Of a stretch of DNA of 64,000 nt, positions 19,155-28,170 are shown in pieces (positions within the stretch are counted from its first letter, which is position 1; each line of letters begins with the position of its first letter). The position numbers and the translations under genes were made by a program. The DNA is from Liquorilactobacillus satsumensis DSM 16230 = JCM 12392. GTDB lineage: Bacteria > Bacillota > Bacilli > Lactobacillales > Lactobacillaceae. The notes under the pieces were generated by a model, which did no database searches, was not told where the DNA came from, and saw only the letters and a list, made by a program, of their open reading frames with translations. The stretch covers positions 172,036 through 236,035 of the forward strand of contig NZ_AZFQ01000053.1 of assembly GCF_001435195.1 (NCBI RefSeq). Reading direction: 5' to 3'.

Positions 19155-19962
19155 GTGCTTCAATCCTTCCAAGCGCCTGCAAAACTGCTTGAGGCTGCTC
19201 AAGATGTACGTTATGTCCAGCTTTGGAGATTACTTCCCTAAAGGCATTTGGAATTTCATGCTGCAGTTTTGCAGTTAAGTACTGGTACTTACTGTCATAT
19301 TCACCACAAAGCAGCAAAACTGGTACTTTGATTTTGCTTAGCTCTGGCCATAAGTCAGGCATTTGCCCCGTTCCCATGCCTCGCAGACTAGCAGCTAGAC
19401 AATTTGCGTGCTGCCCCATTCGCTGTTTATGCACAAAAGTCTGCTTAGCAAAAGGTAATTTTTGTTGTGAAGCAAATAACGGCAACTTTTCCCATGCCGC
19501 GACAAAGTTCGCTAACGGTTCACGCTGAAGCTTAAGTGCCAGTTGTGCATCATGTTGTTGGCGTAACCGTCGTGCTGCCGGCGCAGTAATTCCAGCTGTT
19601 GCACTTTCCAGTACTAAGAATTTCACCAAATGCGGGTAGGTCAATGTAAGTTGCAGTGCTAACCGACCGCCCATTGAGTAACCCCAGACGTTCACTGGCG
19701 GTACCAGTTTACGCGTAATCAAAGCCGCCATATCAGCAGCCTGCCGTTCAATCGAAAAGCGGCTGGCAGGTGCTGCTGTCAGTGAATGCCCATGTCCCAA
19801 TAAATCTGGAATAATACAACTTCCTGCCAGTGCAGGTGCAATCTGTTGAAAATCGGCCGCACTTCCCATAAATCCGTGTAACAGGATCCATTGCTCATCA
19901 ACCTGCCGTTTTTGTTCCATCGTTTGAAAATAATATTCCTCATCATTAAGCTTGATTTTCAT
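19141..19962 (-). CDS. menH: SHCHC synthase (MenH), alpha/beta hydrolase
   Basis: 273-residue alpha/beta hydrolase that eliminates pyruvate from SEPHCHC. The oxyanion region is LLHGFMGSAADF, the nucleophile elbow GYSMGGRLAL, and the His is in KAGHNVHLEQP near the end. Overlaps menD by 17 bases and menC by 14, showing translational coupling in the men operon. Confidence 0.92.
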   Translation of the reverse strand: MKIKLNDEEYYFQTMEQKRQVDEQWILLHGFMGSAADFQQIAPALAGSCIIPDLLGHGHSLTAAPASRFSIERQAADMAALITRKLVPPVNVWGYSMGGRLALQLTLTYPHLVKFLVLESATAGITAPAARRLRQQHDAQLALKLQREPLANFVAAWEKLPLFASQQKLPFAKQTFVHKQRMGQHANCLAASLRGMGTGQMPDLWPELSKIKVPVLLLCGEYDSKYQYLTAKLQHEIPNAFREVISKAGHNVHLEQPQAVLQALGRIEAHENN

Positions 19963-21679
19963 TAATTAACATCCTTAAAATTCCATCTTTAACAGCTTGT
20001 TGCAGCTGCTGATGCTGTGCAACATTTTCTGAGCGCTTAGTCACAACCTCAATTATTTCTAAAGAATGGACTGGAGTCGCCAAAACCTGCTGCAAAGCGG
20101 TAAATGATTCAATTTTTTGATAAGTTGCATGATACAGTGCGGCTACTTTGGCTATTTCCAGATTTTGAGCAGTTCCAAATAATTCTTCAAAATCGGCTAC
20201 CTGTGCTTGCGGCAGAAAAGAAAAAATCCCGCCCCCATTGTTATTCACAACAATAATTCGCAATTGTAATTGATAGCGCACCGCCATCATCAAACCATTC
20301 ATATCATGAAAAAAAGCAAGATCCCCGATCAGCAAAAAATTAGCGGTTTGCTTGTCTTGTACTTGAGCACTCATCCCTAATGCACTTGAGATAATTCCAT
20401 CAATTCCGTTTGCTCCTCGATTACAAGCAATTTTAATCTTTTCTCTGGCCGTTAAAAAGAAACGTTCAATGTCTCTGATTGGCATTGAATTACTAACAAA
20501 CAAATTGGCGCGTGCGGGAAGCTGCTGCGCAAGTGCCACCGCAATTGCCGGTTCGCAGAATTTCTGCGTAAAATCATACGCAGTTAAACTTTTAAGTGTC
20601 TTATTCTGTACTCCAGCCCATTTATGCAACCAGTCTGCAGGTGTCGTGACTGGGCTTAAAGCTGCAAAAAAATTTGCTTCTTCCACTGGTAAAACATGTG
20701 TAGCAGTTTTGGTATGATCATTAACTTCTTGATCAGGATCAAGATAGTAAAGCGGAATCTGTAACTCTTTTAACCAGGCAGCCAGTTGCGCTGACACCAA
20801 AGTGCCACCGCTTCTAATGATCACCTCCGGCTTGAGTTTTTCACGCACCTCAGGAATTCCCATAAACAGTTCATAACCTGTGATTACATTTTCACTCGCA
20901 TTTCCTCGCAGTTGACTTAATGAATCTGCTAAAATCGGCCAGGCCGAAGCACGTGCCCATTTTAGGAGTGCCGCATGCTGGGGAAGTTGCATCTCAGGTC
21001 CTGCAATTATCAGCCCCCGTTTATTAGCGAAGGTTTGTTGCAGCTGTTTAAGATCGAATGCGGCTAACTTTAAAGCCGCTGTTTCAAATTCAATTTTGGG
21101 ATAAATAGCCTTAGCCGGACTCAGTTGGGGTAGCAATGGCTTGCGTAATGGCAAATTAAAATGAACCGGGCCACACGGTCGTGTTTTAGCTGCAACGACC
21201 ATTCGCTGTACATTAAAATTAAGATATTCAAGCTCAGCTGAACTAGCTGAGGCTAATGGCAATTCACAGAAATGTTTCACCTGTTGCCCGTAAAAATGAA
21301 TTTGATCCAAAGCTTGCGGCGCTCCAATATTGGTCAGTTCTGGAGGACGGTCAGTTGTCAAAATTACCAATGGCAGGTGTGCGCTTTTAGCTTCACACAC
21401 TGCAGGATAAAAATTAGCGGCGGCAGTTCCTGAGGTACAGACCAACAGGACTGGACGCTTAGTCTGCTTAACAATTCCAAGCGCAAAAAAGCCCGCTGAA
21501 CGTTCATCAACATCTACATATAGGTCAAGTCTTCCTTGGTGTTCTAGTTGTGCCAGCAATAATGCAACTGGCGTGGAGCGCGAACCAGGTGCTAGAACTG
21601 CTGTTGTGATTCCCTGGTATCGCAGTGCTTCCAAAATAGTGTTTACTTGTTGGGTAATTGCTTGATTACTACTCATCAT
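19946..21679 (-). CDS. menD: SEPHCHC synthase
   Basis: 577-residue thiamine-diphosphate enzyme joining 2-oxoglutarate to isochorismate. Early LAPGSRSTPVALLL and DERSAGFFALGI are MenD signatures; the ThDP/Mg motif is GDLAFFHDMNGL through NNNGGGIFSFLP. Length is near the usual 560-580. It overlaps menF by 11 bases at its start and menH at its end. Confidence 0.95.
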   Translation of the reverse strand: MMSSNQAITQQVNTILEALRYQGITTAVLAPGSRSTPVALLLAQLEHQGRLDLYVDVDERSAGFFALGIVKQTKRPVLLVCTSGTAAANFYPAVCEAKSAHLPLVILTTDRPPELTNIGAPQALDQIHFYGQQVKHFCELPLASASSAELEYLNFNVQRMVVAAKTRPCGPVHFNLPLRKPLLPQLSPAKAIYPKIEFETAALKLAAFDLKQLQQTFANKRGLIIAGPEMQLPQHAALLKWARASAWPILADSLSQLRGNASENVITGYELFMGIPEVREKLKPEVIIRSGGTLVSAQLAAWLKELQIPLYYLDPDQEVNDHTKTATHVLPVEEANFFAALSPVTTPADWLHKWAGVQNKTLKSLTAYDFTQKFCEPAIAVALAQQLPARANLFVSNSMPIRDIERFFLTAREKIKIACNRGANGIDGIISSALGMSAQVQDKQTANFLLIGDLAFFHDMNGLMMAVRYQLQLRIIVVNNNGGGIFSFLPQAQVADFEELFGTAQNLEIAKVAALYHATYQKIESFTALQQVLATPVHSLEIIEVVTKRSENVAQHQQLQQAVKDGILRMLINENQA

Positions 21680-22988
21680 TTCCTCCTAAAGCTTGCAATA
21701 ACGGCTGAAACTTCAAGTGCGTTTCATGAACCTCTTTGTCAGGAGAAGATTCCGCCACAATTCCTGCACCGGCAAATAAGTAAGCCTGATTCTCTTTTAA
21801 AACAGCCGCCCGAATTCCAACCACTAGCTCCCCACGGCAATTAAAGTCAAGATAACCAAGCGGTGCGCCGAAAAGCCCCCGTGGCCGCTGTTCGACTTTT
21901 TCAATTTGCTGCAGCGCAGCCTGCTTAGGAAGTCCACCCAATGCAGGTGTTGGGTGCAGTTGCGCGAGTAATTCAAATAGCTGATAAGGTCCAGTCCCTT
22001 TAATTGGAGTATACAAATGCTGAACTTGCTTATTCTTCAGCAACTGTGGGGACGCGGGAATCGTTAACTTTAGCCGTTGCTGTGCTAATAAAGCAGCAAT
22101 TCTTTTGACCACAAACCGATGTTCCTGCCGATTCTTGTGATCATTGAGCAATAATTGCCCTAAGCGTTGATCTGCTAGCGTATTTTGTCCACGTGCAGTT
22201 GTTCCCGCCAGTGCGGCTGTTTGAAATTCATGTTGCTTGAATTTAGCAAACCGCTCTGGAGTTGCACTTACAAACGCAGTCCCTGACTTTTTCAATAATA
22301 AGTGGTATGTTTCGGGCTGTGTTTTTAACAAACGCTGCAAAGTAACATAAGGATCAAGCTGCGTTTGCGCCTCAACGATTAAATAACGTGCCAGCACTAC
22401 CTTGCTCAAGTGCTGCTGTTTAATCTGAGCAACGACATGGGCAACATTTCTTTTCCAAACTGCAACATCTGTGGCACTTACCTTCAAATGCCCCATAGAA
22501 GGAAGCTTACAGTCGCTTAATGCTGCGGCCTGCAGCTCTTTTCTAACAGCAGTTGTAATTGACTTCAATTCAATTGGTCGAAAACTGCAAGCAACCACAT
22601 ATGCGCCAGCCTTGCCTTGTACAATTAATGTCTGCGGTAAGAAGTAATATCCATTTCTTAGCTTTCCCCAGATCTGGTCAGCAGACTGCTTTGAATTAGT
22701 AAACCCGAGTCCGCCAACAATTTCCGGTTGAATTTCTTGTCTTTTTTCACCAGCAGGCACACAAACTAGTCTTGCAGCCAGTTGTTCATACCATTCTTTG
22801 AGTTGTAAGAAAAGATTCTGGTCTTTTTCAAAAGTACATTCTGCCAGTGCGCCATATGCAAGTCGAACCTGCTGCGTGTCTGGATTATGGAAAAAGAAGA
22901 CTGGATCATGGTTTTGTGCACATTTTAATAAAGTCGGCAACGCTAAATGCGGTACTTTAGTCACAGTGTAATAGATTTTCACAATCAT
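21669..22988 (-). CDS. menF: Isochorismate synthase
   Basis: 439-residue chorismate-binding enzyme that opens the menaquinone branch. The C-terminal catalytic block shows AGTTARG, KNRQEHRFVV, LHPTPALGGLPK and GLFGAPLGYLDF with the Glu/His set of this family. First gene of the men block, overlapping menD. The later enzymes (menE, menB, menA) are not in the window. Confidence 0.94.
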   Translation of the reverse strand: MIVKIYYTVTKVPHLALPTLLKCAQNHDPVFFFHNPDTQQVRLAYGALAECTFEKDQNLFLQLKEWYEQLAARLVCVPAGEKRQEIQPEIVGGLGFTNSKQSADQIWGKLRNGYYFLPQTLIVQGKAGAYVVACSFRPIELKSITTAVRKELQAAALSDCKLPSMGHLKVSATDVAVWKRNVAHVVAQIKQQHLSKVVLARYLIVEAQTQLDPYVTLQRLLKTQPETYHLLLKKSGTAFVSATPERFAKFKQHEFQTAALAGTTARGQNTLADQRLGQLLLNDHKNRQEHRFVVKRIAALLAQQRLKLTIPASPQLLKNKQVQHLYTPIKGTGPYQLFELLAQLHPTPALGGLPKQAALQQIEKVEQRPRGLFGAPLGYLDFNCRGELVVGIRAAVLKENQAYLFAGAGIVAESSPDKEVHETHLKFQPLLQALGGNDE

Positions 22989-23132
22989 TTTTCCTTCACA
23001 TAGTTAACTTTTTTATAATCGCTTTAAGCTAGTTCGATTTTAGCATAACTTCAATTTTGAAGCAGATGATATGCAAAAGAATGTCAAAATACTGAACCAG
23101 TTTCTCTAAGACTTCAGGCATCCACAAAAAAC

Positions 23133-23228
23133 AATATGGCATAAGTCGATAAAACTTAAATACCAACGCAAAATTATGAATAGCACGCGTACTTTACTAT
23201 GAGTAGAAGTTACCCAGAGAATTTGGCA
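23133..23228. repeat. Interspersed palindromic repeat, copy C (degenerate)
   Basis: Shows GGCATAAGTC, AAAATTATGAATAGC and GAGAATTTGGC in the same order as the reference copy at 37056, with many changes. Lies between menF and the GH32 gene. Confidence 0.6.
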
Positions 23229-23229
23229 T

Positions 23230-24795
23230 CTATTCAATATTATCTAGAGAATAAAATAAATTGTTGTTTCCGTTGGTCTCAACATTGATTTTTGTTGAAC
23301 TGTCAGTTGAATATTTTAACAGCGAGTAGATCTTATTTTGGCCTTCAAAATAAAATTCAAGGCTGCTTTGATCTTCAATGAGATGCAGTTTTAAATCATG
23401 TGGAGAAATCACCCCGCTTGCTTCAACATACGCTTTTTCATAATTACTCTTAGCCGTTGTATCTTTTAAACGTTCACTAGCTCTGGAAACCATATAAGCG
23501 CCATTATCTGTGTTATAGTCAATTCTTACCCAAGCGTCAGCCTGCTTTAAATTTATCCTAATATGCTTGTTAACACTTTTTGTAATATCATTGTTGCTAA
23601 ATTGCAGATAAATATTTTGCCGTGACCACCGCTTTAAATCTAAAAGTTGTGCATAACCCTCATTTTTTTCCACATCATTCACTTTACGGTTGCCACTGAC
23701 CGTATTGCTAAACAATGCAGTCGGTTCAATTATTTTGTTTGCCACAGTATAATCTCCGCTTGTCCCACTCAAAGTCAGCTGATGAGCACAACTTAAGGAG
23801 CCGAGCTTATTACATTCCCCATACTCATCACAGATACAGGCTGCAGAATACCCCCAGTTCCCCAACCATGACACCGAAATAATGCTGTCAGCATCAACTT
23901 GCATATAATTGGCCCCATAGTAATCAGAACCATCATCCACGCGTTTGGGCTGCTGCTCAGCAATAAAGATCCCATTTTCTTCCAAGTGTCCTACCATGTA
24001 ATAAGAACCGGTTGTTTGTCCGTAACGATAGCCATTTGCGCCAAAAAACAAAACCGCTTTTAACTCCTTAGTATCAGGATCATAGATCTGTTTTAAATTC
24101 GGACATTCAATCGTTCCCAGATCTTTTCCTAATAATGCAGCTTGATTTAGACTCGTAGCCCCAATGTATTTAAAATCCACTCCGTTATCACTCTCGTACA
24201 CACCAACTTTATCGCCTTCTGCAAGATACATATTCAATTTACTTGTCTTGCTGTTATAACGCATATATGGATCTCTTGCATCGCTAGTCGTACTTTTTGC
24301 GCTCATAATCGGTGCTTTTTTATACGGGGTAAAGCTTTGCCCTTCATCCGTTGAATAAGCTACAAATTGTTGCTGCACTCCATCGATATAACTGGTAAAA
24401 TATGCAATCAACGCCGAACTAGGCAGATCTTTAAAAAAATGATTTGTATTATGAATGACTGATCCCGTAGCCATGGAGTACCACACTCCATTGAATTTAG
24501 GAATCGAGATCCCGACATTCTCATAATGAATGAAGTCTCGAGTTTTAACATGATACCAGACAGTTCCATCACCTGTATGCTTATATTGAGGATTGTACAA
24601 ATACAATAAGTGATAGTATCCATCTTGACCCTTCCAAATTGTTTGCACATCGTTCATAAAGCCACGCGGTACGTTGTAATGATAGCCTTGTTCAAATTGA
24701 CTTGCTGTTAAATTATCTGCTTTGACAGCTAAAACTATCGAAAAAAAAGAGACCAAAAAAACAGCTATACTAAGTACTTTTTTCAAAAAATGCAT
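23230..24795 (-). CDS. Secreted GH32 fructan hydrolase (levanase/inulinase-like)
   Basis: 521-residue secreted glycoside hydrolase family 32 enzyme. A signal peptide covers about residues 1-26 and ends in VKAD. The catalytic aspartate lies in GFMNDVQ (D49), where most family members have WMNDPNG; the RDP motif is ARDPYMR and the acid/base glutamate is in TIECPNL, so the three key acids remain. A five-bladed propeller is followed by a beta-sandwich module; there is no LPXTG anchor, so it is released or held by charge. The start is ATG 24795 behind GGGAG. It follows a TetR gene in the same direction. Substrate (levan, inulin, sucrose) is not certain. Confidence 0.85.
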   Translation of the reverse strand: MHFLKKVLSIAVFLVSFFSIVLAVKADNLTASQFEQGYHYNVPRGFMNDVQTIWKGQDGYYHLLYLYNPQYKHTGDGTVWYHVKTRDFIHYENVGISIPKFNGVWYSMATGSVIHNTNHFFKDLPSSALIAYFTSYIDGVQQQFVAYSTDEGQSFTPYKKAPIMSAKSTTSDARDPYMRYNSKTSKLNMYLAEGDKVGVYESDNGVDFKYIGATSLNQAALLGKDLGTIECPNLKQIYDPDTKELKAVLFFGANGYRYGQTTGSYYMVGHLEENGIFIAEQQPKRVDDGSDYYGANYMQVDADSIISVSWLGNWGYSAACICDEYGECNKLGSLSCAHQLTLSGTSGDYTVANKIIEPTALFSNTVSGNRKVNDVEKNEGYAQLLDLKRWSRQNIYLQFSNNDITKSVNKHIRINLKQADAWVRIDYNTDNGAYMVSRASERLKDTTAKSNYEKAYVEASGVISPHDLKLHLIEDQSSLEFYFEGQNKIYSLLKYSTDSSTKINVETNGNNNLFYSLDNIE

Positions 24796-24894
24796 TATTT
24801 TCTCCCACGCCAAGTAGCGGTCCAAGTCATCCCTGTACCGCAATATTTTTTTTAAGTTGAAAACTGTTTAGTTATCTTTTACATATTTTTTAGC

Positions 24895-25440
24895 TTAATG
24901 ATTGGTGTCCGGATAATTTTCCAATTCTTTACTCATTATCTTGCTAGTCTGTGCCACCAGCTCTGTTAACGGTTTTTGATAATTTTCTTGATTCCATAAA
25001 ATGAGGACTGAAAAAACCGCTCCAGAATAATAAGAAACATCATAAAGCGAAATTACCTGCTTTTCACCAAATCGCTTTTCAAAAAAATCCCTAAAAAAGG
25101 CTGTCTGCATCCTCAAAGCCAGCCCCTCAACTCCTGCATTTGTAATTGCTCTGATAATTTGCGGATTTTCCTGGAAATAAGAAAAGTAAATATCTAGTAA
25201 TTGCGTAACCTGTGTTAATTTTTGCGCCGCAACATCAAAGAGAAACTTATCATATAAACGAGCCAAAAATTTGTTTAAAATATCCTCCTTGCTAGTATAG
25301 TTACGGTAAAAGCTCATTCGTGAAACCTTAGCTTTTTCAGAAATCGTTGTAATTGAAATATTATCAAACTTTTCCGCTTGCATAAGTTGGAACAAGGCTT
25401 GTTCTACTTGATGCTGTGTATTGGCACTTTTTTTATTCAT
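24895..25440 (-). CDS. TetR/AcrR family regulator
   Basis: 181-residue repressor with the helix-turn-helix ISITTISEKAKVSRMSFYRNYTSKEDIL at about residues 25-52 and a ligand domain ending in the KELEN helix. Paralogue of the broken gene at 12468. The start ATG 25440 follows GGTGGAG. Palindrome GTTACA-AA-TGTAAC lies 69 bp upstream, suggesting autoregulation; the GH32 gene is 99 bp downstream and may be under its control. Ligand unknown. Confidence 0.88.
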   Translation of the reverse strand: MNKKSANTQHQVEQALFQLMQAEKFDNISITTISEKAKVSRMSFYRNYTSKEDILNKFLARLYDKFLFDVAAQKLTQVTQLLDIYFSYFQENPQIIRAITNAGVEGLALRMQTAFFRDFFEKRFGEKQVISLYDVSYYSGAVFSVLILWNQENYQKPLTELVAQTSKIMSKELENYPDTNH

Positions 25441-25508
25441 TGTCGCTCCACCTGATCTCAGCAATTTTTCTATAAATCCTAAACTAAAATATATTATAAT
25501 TTAGTTTT

Positions 25509-25522
25509 GTTACAAATGTAAC
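25509..25522. promoter_or_regulatory. Putative TetR operator (copy 2)
   Basis: Same 14-bp palindrome as at 13085-13098, at a like distance from a paralogous tetR start and within a TTTTGTTACAAATGTAACT context. Confidence 0.65.
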
Positions 25523-25572
25523 TGATTTTAACTTTTTTTAATTTGATCGTCAAGTTCACACGAAGCTTTAAA

Positions 25573-25610
25573 CAAAAATAGCGACCCTTCCATCCCGGAA
25601 TTGGGTCGCG
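25573..25610 (-). terminator. Terminator of the nine-gene amino-acid operon
   Basis: Stem GCGACCC/GGGTCGC (25581-25587 and 25603-25609) followed on the minus strand by TATTTTTGTTT. It lies 143 bp after the last gene of the operon. Confidence 0.7.
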
Positions 25611-25752
25611 CTTGCTGCTAATCTAAACAAAGTTCTACGTTTTTGAGCTTCCTGAAATAATCTGCAAAAGACGCTTAACCTATCTTTGTTGCAGACTTTT
25701 AGTTCCCGCACTTTTTAACTCGCTAGCAGTCTTCATATCGGCTGCATGAACT

Positions 25753-26904
25753 TTACTTTGGCTGTTCAAATTTCTTCAGATACTGCGAAAGCAATGTCAA
25801 TCCTTGCACCAAAATGTGTTTTTCACAACAATAGCCTAAACGAGCGTATTGTGGCATTCCAAAAGCACTTCCAGGTACCAAGAGCACACCCGTTGCTTGC
25901 AACAAAGAGACACAAAATGGATAATCACCTTCTGGAATATCTAGTTTGATAAATGATGTTGAAACATAATTAGGCAAAACTAAGCTGACACGTGGCTCTG
26001 ATTTAACCCACTTTTTCAAAATAGCTAAGTTCTCACTAACAATTTTACGATTACGTGCCAAAATATCTTTTTGATGTCGTAATGCAAGAATAGCTAATTC
26101 ATCTCCCAGTACTCCACTGCTGATTAACGTATAATCTCGATATTTGCGCAAAAGTTCAATTATTTTATCACTTGGTGCAGCAACCCAGCCAATTCTAAGT
26201 CCCGGAAGTGAATAAGTTTTTGACAAAGAATTAGTAGCAATCCCTTTTTCATAGATGTCGGCAATCGAGGTAAACTGCTGTTCTGCACGCAAGGGGGCGT
26301 AAACTTCGTCAACTAAAACATAGGCCCCTACCTCACGTGCAAGTCCAGCGATCTGCGTCAATTCTTGTTTAGTCAACAGTGTTCCTGTCGGATTATTAGC
26401 ATTATTCAGACAGATCATTTTGGTAGCCGGCGTAATGGCAGCTGCCAGTTGCTCCATCTCAAGTTTCCAGTTGTGCTCTGCTGTCAGCGTTACAAAATCT
26501 ACTTTTGCACCAAGAGAACGGGGAATATCATAAAGTTGTTGGTAAGTTGGAAACATGGTCACAACATGATCTCCTGGCTCCAGCAAAGCATACATCACTA
26601 ATAAATTCGCCCCAGTTGCTCCATTAGTCTGTAAAATATGTTCCGGGTCAACATGCTGATATAACTCACTAACTAATTTTTTGAATGTTGGTGAACCCTC
26701 AATCCAACCATAATCCAATTCCTGTTCCGCGATGCTTTGCATAAAAGCTGCTGGACTTTTTCCAGCTAAGGCTGTCAATTCTGAGAATTTCAAGGCTGCA
26801 ATTGAACTTTGGGCAATATCAAAATCAGCTTTCTTTTCCCAAGTATTCAGCCATTCTTCAACACCGAATTTTGCTATTTCGATTTTCATCTCTCCATTTT
26901 TCAA
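25753..26904 (-). CDS. PLP aminotransferase, class I/II
   Basis: 383-residue fold-type I aminotransferase. PLP-binding features: NANNPTGT, VDEVYAPL, and the Schiff-base lysine in TNSLSKTYSLPGLRIGW, followed by the arginine that holds the carboxylate. Similar to aspartate/arginine-type aminotransferases used on guanidino amino acids, but specificity cannot be read from sequence. Last gene of the operon, 55 bp after the hisC-like gene. Two starts are possible (TTG 26904, ATG 26889), neither with an ideal ribosome site. Confidence 0.85.
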   Translation of the reverse strand: MKNGEMKIEIAKFGVEEWLNTWEKKADFDIAQSSIAALKFSELTALAGKSPAAFMQSIAEQELDYGWIEGSPTFKKLVSELYQHVDPEHILQTNGATGANLLVMYALLEPGDHVVTMFPTYQQLYDIPRSLGAKVDFVTLTAEHNWKLEMEQLAAAITPATKMICLNNANNPTGTLLTKQELTQIAGLAREVGAYVLVDEVYAPLRAEQQFTSIADIYEKGIATNSLSKTYSLPGLRIGWVAAPSDKIIELLRKYRDYTLISSGVLGDELAILALRHQKDILARNRKIVSENLAILKKWVKSEPRVSLVLPNYVSTSFIKLDIPEGDYPFCVSLLQATGVLLVPGSAFGMPQYARLGYCCEKHILVQGLTLLSQYLKKFEQPK

Positions 26905-26959
26905 ATTCCCAGCTCAGGGTCTAAACACAAACTTGAACGTAATACTGTCAAAATCGTCT

Positions 26960-28078
26960 TTACTGTTCTTTAACCTTGACGCGTAATAATTGCTTGAGCT
27001 CAGTTATAAGGCGTTGATTTTCAGCGGCTTTGCCAATTGTAATTCTAAGATACTGTGGATATCCCCACGCACCACATTCACGCACAATTACTCCTTGTGC
27101 CATCAACTGCGCTGCAATTTGTCCAGCAGCAATCTTTCCCGGCAATTTAACAAAAATAAAATTAGCTTGCGATGGCACTGTTTCAACCTCAAGTTGTGCT
27201 AATTCATTAACCACTCGCTGTTTTTGCTGCAATATTTTTTCCTTGATTTCACTGGCCTCTGCCTGATCAAGCAATAAGGATGCACGTGCAGCAAAGAGTC
27301 CAGAACGGTTAACACAAAATGGTTCAGTAATTGTGTCATATGCTGAAATTACTTTTTGTCGGGCCAAGATATATCCGACACGCGCGCCTGCAAGCCCATA
27401 GTACTTAGAAAAGGTGCGAATGATTACTAATTTTTTCTGCTCAAGTTTGTCCGTCAATTGGGCACGCTGTCCGGCTTGAATAAAGTCTGCATAAGCTTCA
27501 TCCAAAACTATCCAAACATGATCGCCGACTTCATCGATAAAACGTGTAAGTTCCTGTGGGTCATTGACCACCCCAGTAGGATTATTAGGATTGCACAACC
27601 AAATCAGCTTTGTCTTTGGCGTAATGGCAGCTTTAAAAGCTTCAAAATCGGCTGTAAAATCAGACCTGACCGGTACTTCTTTGACACTTGCCCCCATCAG
27701 CAACGAGACTTCACGATAGAGCCGATAAGTTGGTGTAGCAATTAAGACTTCATCACCTGCATCTAAAAACAAACGGGAAGTCGTTTCAATCACATTTCCA
27801 GCTCCACCACCCAAAGCAACATTTTGACTTGTGAGTCCATTCTTGGCCGCAATCGTTGCAATCAAATCAACATAGTCATCTTCCGGATACCGGTTAAGAT
27901 ATTGTAAGCTTTCTTGCAGTGCTGCACGTGCGTTAGTGTATGGGCCATAAGGATTCTCGTTTGATCCTAATTTAACCACCGATTCTAAGTGATACTTTTT
28001 CAGTACTGCAGCCTCAGTCTCGCCTGCAATATAAGGTTGGCAATCGTCTACTTGTCTGCGAAAATTCAACTCTGACAT
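26960..28078 (-). CDS. HisC-like aminotransferase
   Basis: 372-residue member of the histidinol-phosphate aminotransferase family. Family pattern KLGSNENPYGP at the N-terminus, CNPNNPTGV, VLDEAYADF and the PLP lysine in IRTFSKYYGLAGARVGY. No other his gene is near, and it lies in a catabolic-looking operon, so it may act on another substrate (aromatic or guanidino amino acid) rather than in histidine synthesis. Starts 92 bp after the dehydrogenase gene. Confidence 0.85.
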   Translation of the reverse strand: MSELNFRRQVDDCQPYIAGETEAAVLKKYHLESVVKLGSNENPYGPYTNARAALQESLQYLNRYPEDDYVDLIATIAAKNGLTSQNVALGGGAGNVIETTSRLFLDAGDEVLIATPTYRLYREVSLLMGASVKEVPVRSDFTADFEAFKAAITPKTKLIWLCNPNNPTGVVNDPQELTRFIDEVGDHVWIVLDEAYADFIQAGQRAQLTDKLEQKKLVIIRTFSKYYGLAGARVGYILARQKVISAYDTITEPFCVNRSGLFAARASLLLDQAEASEIKEKILQQKQRVVNELAQLEVETVPSQANFIFVKLPGKIAAGQIAAQLMAQGVIVRECGAWGYPQYLRITIGKAAENQRLITELKQLLRVKVKEQ

Positions 28079-28170
28079 CCAGTCACCTCGTCTTTTAATT
28101 AATAAAAATATTCACTGTTCTTTAAAAGCATAACCTCTCTGGTTCTAGCCAGCTTTGCCTTATCATGCGG

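Noticed and set aside
26960-28078. Histidine biosynthesis locus
   Set aside because: Only a hisC-like gene is present, inside an unrelated catabolic operon.
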